Positions 1 through 8,823 of a stretch of 64,000 bases of DNA are shown one piece after another. The DNA lies in NCBI GenBank assembly GCA_019240215.1, contig JAFAYQ010000006.1:1-64000 (forward strand), written 5' to 3'. A program made the translations under genes and the position numbers. The stretch comes from Actinomycetota bacterium (GTDB taxonomy: Bacteria; Actinomycetota; Actinomycetes; Streptosporangiales; Streptosporangiaceae). Under the pieces are notes generated by a model, which worked only from the letters and a program-made list of their open reading frames with translations, did no database searches and was not told the DNA's origin. Position 1 is the first letter of the stretch, and every line of letters starts with the position of its first letter.

Positions 1-513
1 GTCGTACTGCCAGCTGTGGAACGTCTTCCCGTAGGTCGTGACCAGGTCCTCGAAGTAGGCGTGCTCGGCCAGCTCAGGGATACCGGGCGCGACCAGCACG
101 CCCGACTTCACCTCGTAGTGGTGGCTGTGCCAGAGCCGCTTCTCCTCGTCGGGCAGAGCGCGGAACCGTTCCTCGCTGACGATGTACTCGATCCCGATCA
201 GCCGCGCGTCGGCCGCGTTGCGGTCGAAGATCACACACTGGTGCAGGTCGTGGCGCAGGTGGATGCAGAAATGGGACGCCTCCACCTGGCGGCCCATGTC
301 GTCGGCGTACATATGGAAGCCGTTGAGATAGGTGCTCATCGCGTCCACCGGATGCTTCGGCTGGATGGCACCGGACGCCAGGTCGAGCACCCGGTGCTTG
401 AGCGGGTGGCCCTGGCCGACCTTGGCCTGGGTGACGAGCTTGCGGCCGAACATGACCCCGGCCGCGGCCAGCGCTCCGGTGGCGGCCCCGATACCGATCG
501 ACTTGGCAACCAT
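1..513 (-). CDS. DUF1264 (OBAP-like) family protein, 3' end cut by window edge
   Basis: Reading leftward from an ATG at 511-513, the frame stays open to the window edge for about 171 codons. After a short glycine/alanine-rich N-terminus that resembles a weak membrane or signal segment, the protein carries the DUF1264 hallmarks, including HLRHDLHQCVIFD, DARLIGIEYIVS, LPDEEKRLWHSHHYEVKSG and a distal GKTFHSW. The family is known from plant oil-body-associated proteins and uncharacterised bacterial homologues; no reaction is established. It is divergent from the GT2 operon that begins at 585. Only the C-terminus is missing and nothing looks broken. Confidence 0.85.
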   Translation of the reverse strand, partial: MVAKSIGIGAATGALAAAGVMFGRKLVTQAKVGQGHPLKHRVLDLASGAIQPKHPVDAMSTYLNGFHMYADDMGRQVEASHFCIHLRHDLHQCVIFDRNAADARLIGIEYIVSEERFRALPDEEKRLWHSHHYEVKSGVLVAPGIPELAEHAYFEDLVTTYGKTFHSWQYD

Positions 514-584
514 GGCGCGCGCCTACCCCGGTCCAGTGGCCCGAACCACGGTTTGAAGTCAGCTCCGCGCGGCAGTTCCCAGCC

Positions 585-1670
585 ATGAAGAGGTTGCGGG
601 GCGCGGTGATGGCCTTTCTGGCGCTGAAGCTCGGGGTGCTGGCCGTCAACGTGCTGCGGTTTCCGGTGCTGGGCCGCGGGCGTCATCGGCCAGTGGCCGA
701 CGGCGGGCGGCCGGCGGTTTCGCTGCTGGTACCGATGCGGAACGAGGCGGGCCGGCTGGCCGGGTCGGTGCCCGGGCTGCTGGCCCAGCGGGTGGACGAG
801 GTCATCCTGCTCGACGACGAATCCACCGACGGCACCAGGGCGCTGGCCACGTCACTGGTGGCGGGACACCCGCACGCGCGGGTCGAGGACGGCGCCCCCG
901 CCCCGCCCGGGTGGGTCGGCAAGAGCTGGGCCTGCCATCAGCTGGCGGCCCGGGCGGCCGGGTCGCGGCTGGTGTTCTGCGACGCCGACGTGCTGCTGGC
1001 CGACGGGGCGGTCGAGACCGTGGTGGCGGAGATGCAGGCTCAGCGGGCCGACGTCTTCTCGGTGTTCTGCCGGCAGGTCACCGGCTCGCTGGGCGAGCAT
1101 CTCATCACCCCGCTGATCGACGACGTGCTGCTCTGCTTCCTGCCGTTCGGGCTGCTGGCGGCCGACGTCCCGGCGGCCGCGACGGCCAGCGGAGCGCTGC
1201 TGGCGTTCACCCGGCCGGCCTACGACCGGCTCGGCGGTTTCGCGGCCGTCCGCGGCGAGATCGTCGAGGACGTGGCGATCGCCCGGCGGACGCGCCGGGC
1301 CGGGCTCAAGCTGGGGCTCGCGCTCGGCGGCGGGCTGGCGGCGACCCGGATGTACGACGGCTACGGGCAGGTGGTGGCCGGGCTGGCGCGCGGTTTGCGG
1401 CCGGTGGCCGGCGGGCGGACCCGCCTGGTGCTCGGGGCAGGCTGGCATCTGGTGGCCTACACGCTGCCCTGGGTCCTGGTCTGGCGGCGGCGAGGGTGGC
1501 TGGTCCCGCTGGTGCTGGGCGTGACCGAACGGGCCCTGGTCGAGATCAAGACCGAACGGCGGGCGGTCGGGCAGGCGTTGCTGACGCCGCTGTCACCGCT
1601 GGCGGCGGCGCCGATCGTGGCCCGCGCCCTGCGCGGGAACCAGCGCTGGAAGGGCCGGTCCTACCCGTGA
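585..1670 (+). CDS. Family 2 glycosyltransferase (CrtQ-like), membrane-associated
   Basis: This 361-residue GT-A enzyme has an N-terminal hydrophobic segment, a nucleotide-sugar fold starting at VSLLVPMRNEAGRL, the DDESTDGT motif, the metal-binding FCDADVLL motif, an EDVAIARR acceptor/base motif and C-terminal hydrophobic helices. Such enzymes transfer sugars to membrane lipids, hopanoids or carotenoid acids at the inner leaflet; the acceptor here is unknown. It is the first of four genes that overlap one another by GTGA, so GT2, P450, deacetylase and GPR1-like protein are almost certainly one transcript. No strong Shine-Dalgarno is visible before the ATG, but homology begins soon after it. 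Confidence 0.82.
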   Translation: MKRLRGAVMAFLALKLGVLAVNVLRFPVLGRGRHRPVADGGRPAVSLLVPMRNEAGRLAGSVPGLLAQRVDEVILLDDESTDGTRALATSLVAGHPHARVEDGAPAPPGWVGKSWACHQLAARAAGSRLVFCDADVLLADGAVETVVAEMQAQRADVFSVFCRQVTGSLGEHLITPLIDDVLLCFLPFGLLAADVPAAATASGALLAFTRPAYDRLGGFAAVRGEIVEDVAIARRTRRAGLKLGLALGGGLAATRMYDGYGQVVAGLARGLRPVAGGRTRLVLGAGWHLVAYTLPWVLVWRRRGWLVPLVLGVTERALVEIKTERRAVGQALLTPLSPLAAAPIVARALRGNQRWKGRSYP

Positions 1671-2785
1671 CGCTGCCGAGACCGCGGACCGCCTGGGGCG
1701 TCGGCCACGTCAGCCGCTGGGGCTGTGACCCGCTCGACCTGATCGAAGAAGGCGCCCGGCTGGGACCGGTGTTCGGGCTGCGGCTGTGGCGGCCGGCCGT
1801 GCTCGGCTACTCGCCCGCCTGGAACCGGTTCGTGCTCAGCGACATCAAGACGTTCCGCAGCAAGGGCAGCATGAGCGACCTGTCCCCCTACCTGAACGGC
1901 GGCGTCGTCCAGCTGGACCCGCCCGAGCACCGGCGACGCCGCCAGCAGCTCAATCCGGCCTTCGCCCACGGCAACATCCGGGCTCTGACCAGCCAGATCG
2001 CCGACGTGGTGACCCGCTGCCTGCCGTCGGGACCGTTCGACGCGGTGGCCTGGTCGGCCGCCCTGATGCGGGAGATCCTCGCGGTCACGCTGCTCGGCGG
2101 CCAGGTCGGGCCGGGGCTGCTGGCCGACTTCCTCGACCCCCTGGACCGGGCGCTGCCGGTCCCGTTCCTGCGACGGCCGGTGCTGTTCCACCGGATGAAC
2201 GCGGCCGTGCGGGACTGCATCGACCAGGCCCCGGCCGGAACGCTGACGGCCGCCTTCCGTGACCTGCCCAACGGGCCGGAAGAACTGCGGATCGCGGTCA
2301 GCGCCGGCTACGACACCACCGCGCACACTTTGGCCTGGCTGCTCGGGCATGTCGCCCAGCAACCGGAACTGCTGGCCACCGAGCCCCGCGCGGCCGTGAT
2401 CAACGAGGTGCTGCGGCTGTATCCGGCGGGCTGGGTCGGCAGCCGGCGCTGTACGGCCGACGCCGAGTTCGAGGGGCTCCGCATCCGGCGCGGAACCCTG
2501 GTGCTGTACAGCCCCTACCTCACCCACCGCGATCCGCGGCTGTGGGCCGATCCGCTGGCGTTCCGGCCCGGGCGGTTCAGTGACGGCGCCGCCGCCTGGA
2601 GCTTCATCCCGTTCGCGGCCGGTGAGCGTACCTGCCTGGGGCGGTCGTTCGCGCAACTGGTGCTGGGCACGGTGCTGGACGTGCTGGCGGGCGCCGACCT
2701 GCGTTTCGTCGGCGGCACCATGCGGCCCCGGGCCGGCATCACCCTCCGCCCGGCCGGTCCGCTGCGGCTGGAGCTGAACCGGTGA
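1667..2785 (+). CDS. Cytochrome P450
   Basis: The 372-residue protein carries the P450 signature: an I-helix AGYDTTAHT oxygen-binding segment, the EVLR (ExxR) motif and the haem loop FAAGERTCLGRSFA with the thiolate ligand at about Cys323. It is somewhat shorter than the usual 400 residues but keeps all core motifs. The GTG start at 1667 overlaps the GT2 stop, which fixes the start by translational coupling; the upstream in-frame extension is a shadow of the GT2 gene. The neighbours suggest oxidation of a lipid or polyketide-like acceptor that is also glycosylated, but the substrate cannot be inferred from sequence. Confidence 0.9.
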   Translation: MTLPRPRTAWGVGHVSRWGCDPLDLIEEGARLGPVFGLRLWRPAVLGYSPAWNRFVLSDIKTFRSKGSMSDLSPYLNGGVVQLDPPEHRRRRQQLNPAFAHGNIRALTSQIADVVTRCLPSGPFDAVAWSAALMREILAVTLLGGQVGPGLLADFLDPLDRALPVPFLRRPVLFHRMNAAVRDCIDQAPAGTLTAAFRDLPNGPEELRIAVSAGYDTTAHTLAWLLGHVAQQPELLATEPRAAVINEVLRLYPAGWVGSRRCTADAEFEGLRIRRGTLVLYSPYLTHRDPRLWADPLAFRPGRFSDGAAAWSFIPFAAGERTCLGRSFAQLVLGTVLDVLAGADLRFVGGTMRPRAGITLRPAGPLRLELNR

Positions 2786-3507
2786 CCGGGTGGTGGCGGC
2801 CGCTGGTGGCCAGCTCCGCGGTGGTGACGGCGGACGCGGCCATCCATCAGGGATTTCGGGTCCCGGCCGCCGCGTCCCTCCGGCGCAGGCTGTCCCCGCG
2901 CCTGGCCGGTCACGGCGATCCGGGACACGTGGCGCTCACCTTTGACGACGGGCCCGATCCGGCCGGCACCCCGGCCATCCTCAGCGTGCTCGCGGAGTGG
3001 GACCTGCACGCGACGTTCTTCATGCTCGGTTCGATGGCACTGGTGGCGCCGGGGCTGGCCCGTGAGGTGTCGGCGGCCGGACACCAGATCGCGGTGCACG
3101 GATGGGTGCACCGGGTGATGGCCGTCGACCGTCCCGGGGTCGTCTACGGCGACCTGGCCCGGGCCCGCGACACGGTGGCCGCGATCACCGGTCAGGTACC
3201 CGGCTGGTTCCGGCCACCGTACGGGATCTTGACCAGCGGTGCGCAGAACGCGGCCCGGCGGCTGGGGCTCCGGCCGCTGCTGTGGACGTCCTCCGGCCAC
3301 GAGTGGGACCGAGGCGCCACGGCGGCGTCCGTACTCACCTCGCTGCTGCGCACGCTGGACGGCGGGGGCACCGTCCTGCTGCACGACTCCGACCGCCAGG
3401 CCCGGCCCGGCAGCGCACGCGCGGCCCGGTCGGCCCTACCGGGCCTGCTGGCGGAGTGCCGCCACCGCGGGCTGACCGTGGGGACAGTCGAGGAGCACGG
3501 CCTGTGA
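2782..3507 (+). CDS. Polysaccharide deacetylase (CE4, NodB-like)
   Basis: A 241-residue NodB-homology protein. The motifs are TFDDGPDP (catalytic base and metal Asp), HGWVH (zinc-binding HxxxH), RPPYG and the terminal LLHD with catalytic His. The family removes N- or O-acetyl groups from glycans or glycoconjugates in a metal-dependent reaction. No clear signal peptide is present, only a mildly hydrophobic N-terminus, so it may act in the cytoplasm on the glycosylated product of this operon. The GTG start overlaps the P450 stop by 4 nt. The operon context, not homology, suggests a glycoconjugate substrate. Confidence 0.88.
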   Translation: MTGWWRPLVASSAVVTADAAIHQGFRVPAAASLRRRLSPRLAGHGDPGHVALTFDDGPDPAGTPAILSVLAEWDLHATFFMLGSMALVAPGLAREVSAAGHQIAVHGWVHRVMAVDRPGVVYGDLARARDTVAAITGQVPGWFRPPYGILTSGAQNAARRLGLRPLLWTSSGHEWDRGATAASVLTSLLRTLDGGGTVLLHDSDRQARPGSARAARSALPGLLAECRHRGLTVGTVEEHGL

Positions 3508-4199
3508 CCGGCGAACGCACCGATAACCGGCCCACGCCGGAGGCGATGACCAGGATCGTGCTACGCCCGCTGGCCAGCAGCCTGCCGCTCGGGTTCTTCG
3601 CGTTCGGCACCGGATCGATCCTGCTGACCGCCCTCGAACTGAAGTGGGTGCCGGTCAGCCAGGGCAGCGCGCTGATGGTGATGGTGCTGGCCTTCGTGGT
3701 GCCGCTGGAGGTCCTGGCCGGGGTGTTCGCGTTCCTGGCCCGCGACAGCGGCGCCGCGTCGGCCCTGTCGATGCTGGGGGCGGCCTGGGCCACGACCGCG
3801 CTGACGATCGTGCGGGGAGCGCCCGGCGCCACCAGCGCCGCGCTCGGGGTCTTCCTGCTCACGCTGGCGGCGATGATGCTGATCCTGTCGGTCGGCGCGC
3901 TCCGGTCAAAGCCGCTGTTCGGGGTGCTGCTGCTGGGCGGCGCCGGCCGGTTCGTGCTGACCGGCCTGTACGAGCTGGCGGCCGGGGGCCCCGGGCTGGA
4001 GCAGGCGTCCGGCTGGATCGGGCTCCCGCTGCTGGCGTTCTCGCTGTACGGCGGGCTGGCCCTGCTGCTCGAAGACGGCGCCCAGCGCACGGTGCTGCCA
4101 CTCGGCCGCCGCGGCCGGGCCCGCAGCTCACTCGAAGGCGACCTGGAGCGCCAGATCGAGCGGACCGAAAGCGAGCCCGGTATCCGGCGCCAGCTCTGA
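3504..4199 (+). CDS. GPR1/FUN34/YaaH-like membrane protein
   Basis: The 231-residue protein has about six membrane segments and begins with the family-like PLASSLPLGFFAFGTGSILLTALEL stretch, which is split here by conservative changes. Family members include acetate/succinate permeases, though many actinobacterial ones are uncharacterised. The C-terminal 35 residues are charged and cytoplasmic. The GTG start overlaps the deacetylase stop by 4 nt, making it the last gene of the 585-4199 operon. Whether it transports a small acid or assists the glycolipid pathway cannot be told. Confidence 0.72.
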   Translation: MTGERTDNRPTPEAMTRIVLRPLASSLPLGFFAFGTGSILLTALELKWVPVSQGSALMVMVLAFVVPLEVLAGVFAFLARDSGAASALSMLGAAWATTALTIVRGAPGATSAALGVFLLTLAAMMLILSVGALRSKPLFGVLLLGGAGRFVLTGLYELAAGGPGLEQASGWIGLPLLAFSLYGGLALLLEDGAQRTVLPLGRRGRARSSLEGDLERQIERTESEPGIRRQL

Positions 4200-4381
4200 G
4201 CGGCAGTTTGCAGCGGCGCGGATGGCCGGCGGGGCGGCACCGCCGGGAAGCCCGGATGACGACGCAGTTCGGCAGGATGCCCAAGCCTTTTTGGAATGCC
4301 TGTTTAAGTCTGGCGGCCACGGACAGCAGGACACGTCCCACCGCCGGTACCAGCCGGCTTTCCTTGGAAGGTAGACGAAAC

Positions 4382-5095
4382 ATGACTTCACTGACCCGGA
4401 CCAAGGCGGCCGTGGCGACGTCCGCGGCCGGCCTGACCCTAGGAGCAGGACTGCTGATGGGAGCGGCGCCCGCCGGGGCGGCCACCGTCTCGCCGGCGTC
4501 GGCATCGGCGGCCAGCGCCCAGGACACCAGCTGGGCGCAGGCGACGGCCCAGACCGACCTGGCCGAGATCGCGATCGGCCAGCTCGCCCAGCAGCGGGCC
4601 CAGCACTCCGACACCAAGATGATGGCGCAGGTCACCATCAGCGACCACACCAAGGCGCTGGCCTCGCTGAAGTCGGTCGCCTCGCAGGCCGGCATCACGC
4701 TGCCGACCGCGCCCAGCGCCACCCAGCAGGCGCAGGCCGCCCAGCTCAAGTCGGTGGCCACCAGCCAGTTCGACGCCACCTACGACTCGATCCAGATCAA
4801 GGGGCACGAGCTCAGCATCAGCGCGACCCAGGCCGAGATCGCCAACGGGTCGGACAGCGCGGTCAAGGACAACGCCCAGACCTACCTGCCGGTCGCCGAG
4901 AAGCACCTGCAGATGGCCGAGAGCGACTACCAGGCCCTGGGCGGGTCGGTGTCCAGCGTCAGCGCCGGCACCGGCGGCCTGGCCGCGACCCGGCCGGCCG
5001 ACGACGCGCCGTGGTTCGCGGCCGGTGCGGCGGGCCTGCTGCTGCTGGCCGGAACCGGGGCGTGGGGCCTGCGCCGTCGCGTCGGTACCCGCTGA
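4382..5095 (+). CDS. DUF4142 secreted/anchored protein with C-terminal sorting-like tail
   Basis: The 237-residue protein has a Sec signal peptide (positively charged MTSLTRTK, hydrophobic core, cleavage near AGA-AT), then a ferritin-like DUF4142 helical bundle from about residue 45 to 190. It ends with a hydrophobic segment and a GLRRRVGTR tail. Just before the segment lies LAATR-PADD, which resembles the LAxTG sorting signal but with Arg in the last place. A GGAAGG ribosome site precedes the ATG. The class F sortase gene begins 6 nt after the stop, so an enzyme-substrate pair is likely. The function of DUF4142 is not established. Confidence 0.85.
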   Translation: MTSLTRTKAAVATSAAGLTLGAGLLMGAAPAGAATVSPASASAASAQDTSWAQATAQTDLAEIAIGQLAQQRAQHSDTKMMAQVTISDHTKALASLKSVASQAGITLPTAPSATQQAQAAQLKSVATSQFDATYDSIQIKGHELSISATQAEIANGSDSAVKDNAQTYLPVAEKHLQMAESDYQALGGSVSSVSAGTGGLAATRPADDAPWFAAGAAGLLLLAGTGAWGLRRRVGTR

Positions 5096-5101
5096 CCGCC
5101 A

Positions 5102-5788
5102 GTGATTCGCCGACTGATCCGCCGGCGGCGGCCCGATCGACCCGGCCGCCGCTGGTGGGTCCTGCCGGTCACGGGCGGGCTGACGCTGGTGGGGGTGGCG
5201 GCCGGGGGCCTGGTGGTCTCCCAGCCGCGGCTGCCCGGGGCCGGGCCCGCCCCGGCCTGGGCGGCGGCGCCGCCCGCCCGGGTCACCCACGGGCCATCCG
5301 CCCCGGCTCCGTCGTCCGCCCCGGCCACCCGGCCGGCGCCGGCGATGCCGGCGGTGCTGCCGGCCGGCGCGCGGTCGGTTTCCATTCCCAGCCTGCAGGT
5401 CTCGGCCCCGGCCGAGCCGGTGACGGCCAGCGGCGGGACGCTGGCCGTGCCGGACGACGAGGCGCACGTCGGCTGGTGGATGCCGTCCACCGCCGAACTG
5501 GTCATCGACGGTCACGTCGATATGGAAGGAGCCGGGCCCGGTGCCCTGTACCAGGTGCGTGACCTGCGGCCCGGCGCCCAGGTGGTGGTACGGACCGCGG
5601 GCGGCTCCGAGCGCTGGACGATCGACGGGGTGCGCACCTACCGCAAGGGCCAGCTGCCGTCCGGGCTGTTCGGCTGGACCGGGGCGAGCGCCCGGCTGGT
5701 CCTGATCACCTGCGGCGGCCCGTTCGACTACGCCACCCACCACTACTACGACAACGTGGTCGCCTACGGCACCGGCCCTACCGGCTGA
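5102..5788 (+). CDS. Class F sortase
   Basis: A 228-residue protein with one N-terminal membrane anchor (about residues 18-40), a Pro/Ala-rich linker to about residue 85 and a sortase barrel. The catalytic His138 lies in DGHVD and Cys204 in LITCGG. The position where I expect the third catalytic residue (an Arg in a HYRDN-like motif) reads HYYDN, so Tyr216 replaces Arg. Sortases attach proteins covalently to the envelope. The adjacent DUF4142 protein is the obvious candidate substrate. The GTG start follows that gene by 6 nt; the 3' end overlaps the convergent pyruvyl-transferase gene by 11 nt. Confidence 0.85.
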   Translation: MIRRLIRRRRPDRPGRRWWVLPVTGGLTLVGVAAGGLVVSQPRLPGAGPAPAWAAAPPARVTHGPSAPAPSSAPATRPAPAMPAVLPAGARSVSIPSLQVSAPAEPVTASGGTLAVPDDEAHVGWWMPSTAELVIDGHVDMEGAGPGALYQVRDLRPGAQVVVRTAGGSERWTIDGVRTYRKGQLPSGLFGWTGASARLVLITCGGPFDYATHHYYDNVVAYGTGPTG

Positions 5789-6710
5789 GCCGCAGGTCGG
5801 CCACGAGCCCGGCCAGCATCTCGCCGGTCCGCTCGCTGCCGGGGCCGCCGTCACTTTTTGCGACGGCGGCCGCCCGGCCGGCCGGCGACCGGCACCACCG
5901 CCACAGCGCGTCCAGCCGGTCGTGGTCGGCCGCCTGCTCGGCGGGCAGCACCGCGGGCCAGTCCCAGGCCGACGCCTGGGCGGTGACCTTGCCGCCGCCG
6001 TCGACCGGGTCGACGGCCAGGGCCGGGATCCCGGCCCGGAGCGCCAGCGCCAGCCCGTGCAGGCGGGTAGTGACGACCACGTCCATCCGGCTGAGCAGGC
6101 ACTCGAAGGCGGCCGCGGTGGAGCACAGTCCCCAATTCCAGATGTCGAGCCGGGTCTCCATCGTGACCGGGGCGCAGTCCAGCCCGGCCAGCCAGCCGGT
6201 GAGCGCGGCGGTCACGCTCTCGTGGCGGCGGCGGCCGCCGTACTCGCCCTGGCCGCCGGTCAAGATGACCCCGGTCACCGCGACCGGGCCGGCCACCACG
6301 GCCCGCTCCGGGACGGGCCCGGGCCACGGCACCGCCGCCGACAGATCACGGACCGGCGGGCCCAGGCCGCCGTCGCGGGCGAGCACCCGGTCGAAACCGG
6401 TGCAGGCGGGGGCGCCGGGATCGATGACGGTGACCCCGACCGCGATCCGCCGCAGCCCGGCGAACCGGGTGTGCAGGTCCGCGATCAGCGGGCCGTGCAG
6501 CGGCCCGCACACGAACACCAGGTGGGTGTAGTCGCCGGGCACGGCGTCCTCGAGCCGCAGCGCGCCCGGCCGGAAGCCCGGGCTCCAGGCCGCCTGGTGG
6601 TCGATCGCGGCCTGGTCGAGGGCCCGCTCGACGGCGGCCAGGGCCAGCAGGTCGCCGGCCGTGACCTCACCGTCGCCGAAGCTGAACCAGCCGGTCAGCA
6701 GAACGGTCAC
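5778..6710 (-). CDS. Polysaccharide pyruvyl transferase-like protein
   Basis: The 310-residue protein begins VTVLLTGWFSFGDGE and carries TTRLHGLALALRAGIPALAVD, the hallmark segment of the CsaB/WcaK polysaccharide pyruvyl transferase superfamily, which has a GT-B-like fold. Members ketalise sugars with pyruvate from phosphoenolpyruvate, though many distant members are uncharacterised. The GTG start at 6710 overlaps the dehydrogenase stop by 4 nt, so I prefer it to the ATG ten codons upstream. Proximity to the large glycan locus is consistent with decoration of an envelope polymer. Confidence 0.75.
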   Translation of the reverse strand: MTVLLTGWFSFGDGEVTAGDLLALAAVERALDQAAIDHQAAWSPGFRPGALRLEDAVPGDYTHLVFVCGPLHGPLIADLHTRFAGLRRIAVGVTVIDPGAPACTGFDRVLARDGGLGPPVRDLSAAVPWPGPVPERAVVAGPVAVTGVILTGGQGEYGGRRRHESVTAALTGWLAGLDCAPVTMETRLDIWNWGLCSTAAAFECLLSRMDVVVTTRLHGLALALRAGIPALAVDPVDGGGKVTAQASAWDWPAVLPAEQAADHDRLDALWRWCRSPAGRAAAVAKSDGGPGSERTGEMLAGLVADLRLSR

Positions 6711-7915
6711 GAGCCGGGCAGCAGCACGACCTTGAGGCATCCGTCGGCCTTGTCGCGGAAGATCTCGTAGCCGTGCGGCGCCTCCTCCAGCGGCAGGTGG
6801 TGGGTGGCGAACGTGCGCAGGCCGAGCGGGTCGCTCTCGTCGCTGACGATCGGCATCAGGTCGTCGACCCAGCGCCGGACGTGGGCCTGCCCCATCCGCA
6901 GCTGGGCGCCGCGGTCGAACATCTCCATCATCGGCATCGGGTCGACCTCGCCGCCGTACACGCCGCTGATCGACACCGTGCCGCCTCGCCGGACCGCCTT
7001 GACCGCGGTGTGCAGGGCGTCCAGGCGGTCGAGGGCCGCCTTGTCGGTCAGCTTGCTGGCGGCCGCGTCGGGCAGCAGCCCGGTCGCCTTCTGGGCCAGC
7101 TCGGTCAGCCGGGTGCTGCGCGGCTCGTCGTGGCCGTGCGCCTCCATGCCGACCGCGTCGATGACCGCGTCCGGGCCGCGGCCGTCGACCAGGTCGATCA
7201 GCGTGGCCGAGGTGTCGTCGAGGTCGCCGGGATCGAGGGTCTCGACCCCGAACGGCCGGACCGCGGTGCGCCGTTCCAGCACCGGATCGACCCCGATCAC
7301 CCGGGGTACGCCCAGGTGACGGGCGATCCGGGCCGCCAGCTGGCCGACCGGGCCGAGGCCGAGCACGGCCAGGGTGCCCCCGTCGGGCACGTCCGCGTAG
7401 GCCACCGCCTGCCAGGCGGTCGGCAGGATGTCGGACAGGTAGAGGTACTGCTCGTCGGGGGCGTCACCGGGAATCTTGATCGGCCCGAACTGAGCCTGCG
7501 GGACCCGCAGGTACTGGGCCTGGCCGCCGGGGACCGAGCCGTACAGCTCGGTGTAGCCGAACAGGGCGGCGCCCTTGCCCTGCGACCGGACCTGGGTCGT
7601 CTCGCACTGGGCGAACAGGCCGCGCTGGCACATCCAGCAGTGCCCGCAGGAAATATTGAACGGGACGACCACCCGGTCGCCGGGCCGTAGCCCGGTGACG
7701 TCGGCGCCCACCTCCTCGACGACGCCCATGGCTTCGTGACCGAGCACGTCGCCGGGCTTGAGGAACGGCCCGAGCACGCCGTACAGGTGCAGGTCGCTGC
7801 CGCAGATCGCGGTCGAAGTGACCCGGATGACGGCATCGGTCGGCTCTTCGATCTTCGGGTCCGGCACGTCGGTCACCTCGACGTGCTCGGTGCCCTGCCA
7901 GGTGAGTGCGCGCAT
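6707..7915 (-). CDS. Zinc-dependent alcohol/formaldehyde dehydrogenase family oxidoreductase
   Basis: This 402-residue medium-chain dehydrogenase has the catalytic-zinc ligands in AICGSDLH and GHEAMG, four structural-zinc cysteines in CGHCWMCQRGLFAQC and a Rossmann segment LAVLGLGPVGQLAARIA. The insertion around residues 255-290 (including an ARS-like TRLTELAQKATG stretch) resembles the glutathione-independent formaldehyde dehydrogenase subgroup. It follows the SDR gene at 7918 by 2 nt on the same strand, so the two are probably co-transcribed with the downstream pyruvyl-transferase-like gene. The natural substrate is unknown. Confidence 0.88.
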   Translation of the reverse strand: MRALTWQGTEHVEVTDVPDPKIEEPTDAVIRVTSTAICGSDLHLYGVLGPFLKPGDVLGHEAMGVVEEVGADVTGLRPGDRVVVPFNISCGHCWMCQRGLFAQCETTQVRSQGKGAALFGYTELYGSVPGGQAQYLRVPQAQFGPIKIPGDAPDEQYLYLSDILPTAWQAVAYADVPDGGTLAVLGLGPVGQLAARIARHLGVPRVIGVDPVLERRTAVRPFGVETLDPGDLDDTSATLIDLVDGRGPDAVIDAVGMEAHGHDEPRSTRLTELAQKATGLLPDAAASKLTDKAALDRLDALHTAVKAVRRGGTVSISGVYGGEVDPMPMMEMFDRGAQLRMGQAHVRRWVDDLMPIVSDESDPLGLRTFATHHLPLEEAPHGYEIFRDKADGCLKVVLLPGS

Positions 7916-7917
7916 GG

Positions 7918-8706
7918 TCAGTCGTCCTCCGGCTTGGTCATCTTGGCGTGGACCGCGGCCCGGGCCCGGTCGGGCATGATCTTGGCTCCCGCCACCTGGA
8001 TCTTGTTCTTCACCGAACCGGCCACCACCTGGCTCTGGCCGGCCATCAGCGCCTCGAAGCCGTCCCTGGCCACGTCGGCCGGGTCGTCCTTGGCCGACGA
8101 GTCGACGGCCGTGCCTTCCATCCCGGCCCGGTCGAAGAACTCGGTGTCGGTCGGGCCGGGCAGCAGCGCGGTGACGGTGACGCCGGTCCCGTCCAGCTCG
8201 TGCCGCAGCGCGTGCGCGAACGACTGGATGAACGCCTTGGACGCGGCGTAGGTGGCGTAGTACGGGCCGGGCATCTGGCTGGCGACCGACGAGGTGAACA
8301 GCACCCGGCCCGCGCCCCGCTGCACCATGCCCGGCAGCACCCGCTTGGCCAGGTGGACGGTGGACCCGATGTTGACCGCCAGCAGCCGCTGCTCATCGGC
8401 CAGCGGGATCTCGGTGAAGGCGCCGCCGTTGCCGATCCCGGCGTTCAGCGCGAGCGCGTCGACCGGCCGCCCGGTGGCGGTGATCGCCGCCACCACCCGT
8501 TCCGCCCCGTCTTCGGTGGCCAGGTCGGCCACCACCTCCTGGACGGCCGGCCCGTGCCGGGCCAGCTCGCCCGCCGCGCGGTCGAGCTCACCGTCTTCGG
8601 CGGTGATGAGCAGGTCGAAGCCGTGGGCCGCGAACTGGTGCGCCAGCGCACGGCCGATGCCGCTGGACGCTCTGGTGATCACGGCGAACGGTCTGGAGTC
8701 GGACAC
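7918..8706 (-). CDS. Short-chain dehydrogenase/reductase with altered cofactor motif
   Basis: A 262-residue classical SDR with NAG (ALNAGIG), a catalytic Ser in FTSSVAS and YAASK. The glycine-rich cofactor loop, normally TGASSGIG, reads TRASSGIG: codon AGA replaces the expected GGA-type Gly codon, a one-base change. This may weaken NAD(P) binding. The GTG start at 8704-8706 is preceded by GGGAGG at a good distance, so I prefer it to longer starts. It is the first gene of a minus-strand operon with the zinc dehydrogenase. Confidence 0.85.
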   Translation of the reverse strand: MSDSRPFAVITRASSGIGRALAHQFAAHGFDLLITAEDGELDRAAGELARHGPAVQEVVADLATEDGAERVVAAITATGRPVDALALNAGIGNGGAFTEIPLADEQRLLAVNIGSTVHLAKRVLPGMVQRGAGRVLFTSSVASQMPGPYYATYAASKAFIQSFAHALRHELDGTGVTVTALLPGPTDTEFFDRAGMEGTAVDSSAKDDPADVARDGFEALMAGQSQVVAGSVKNKIQVAGAKIMPDRARAAVHAKMTKPEDD

Positions 8707-8823
8707 GGGGATGCCTCCCACCCGGCTGGAGCCGCGGTCCGCGGCGTCGAGTCGCTCCGCTACCCGGCGACCGCAGGTCAAACCGGGCGGGGCCGGCTCG
8801 GGACGGTCGCCTCCGGCGGCTGG

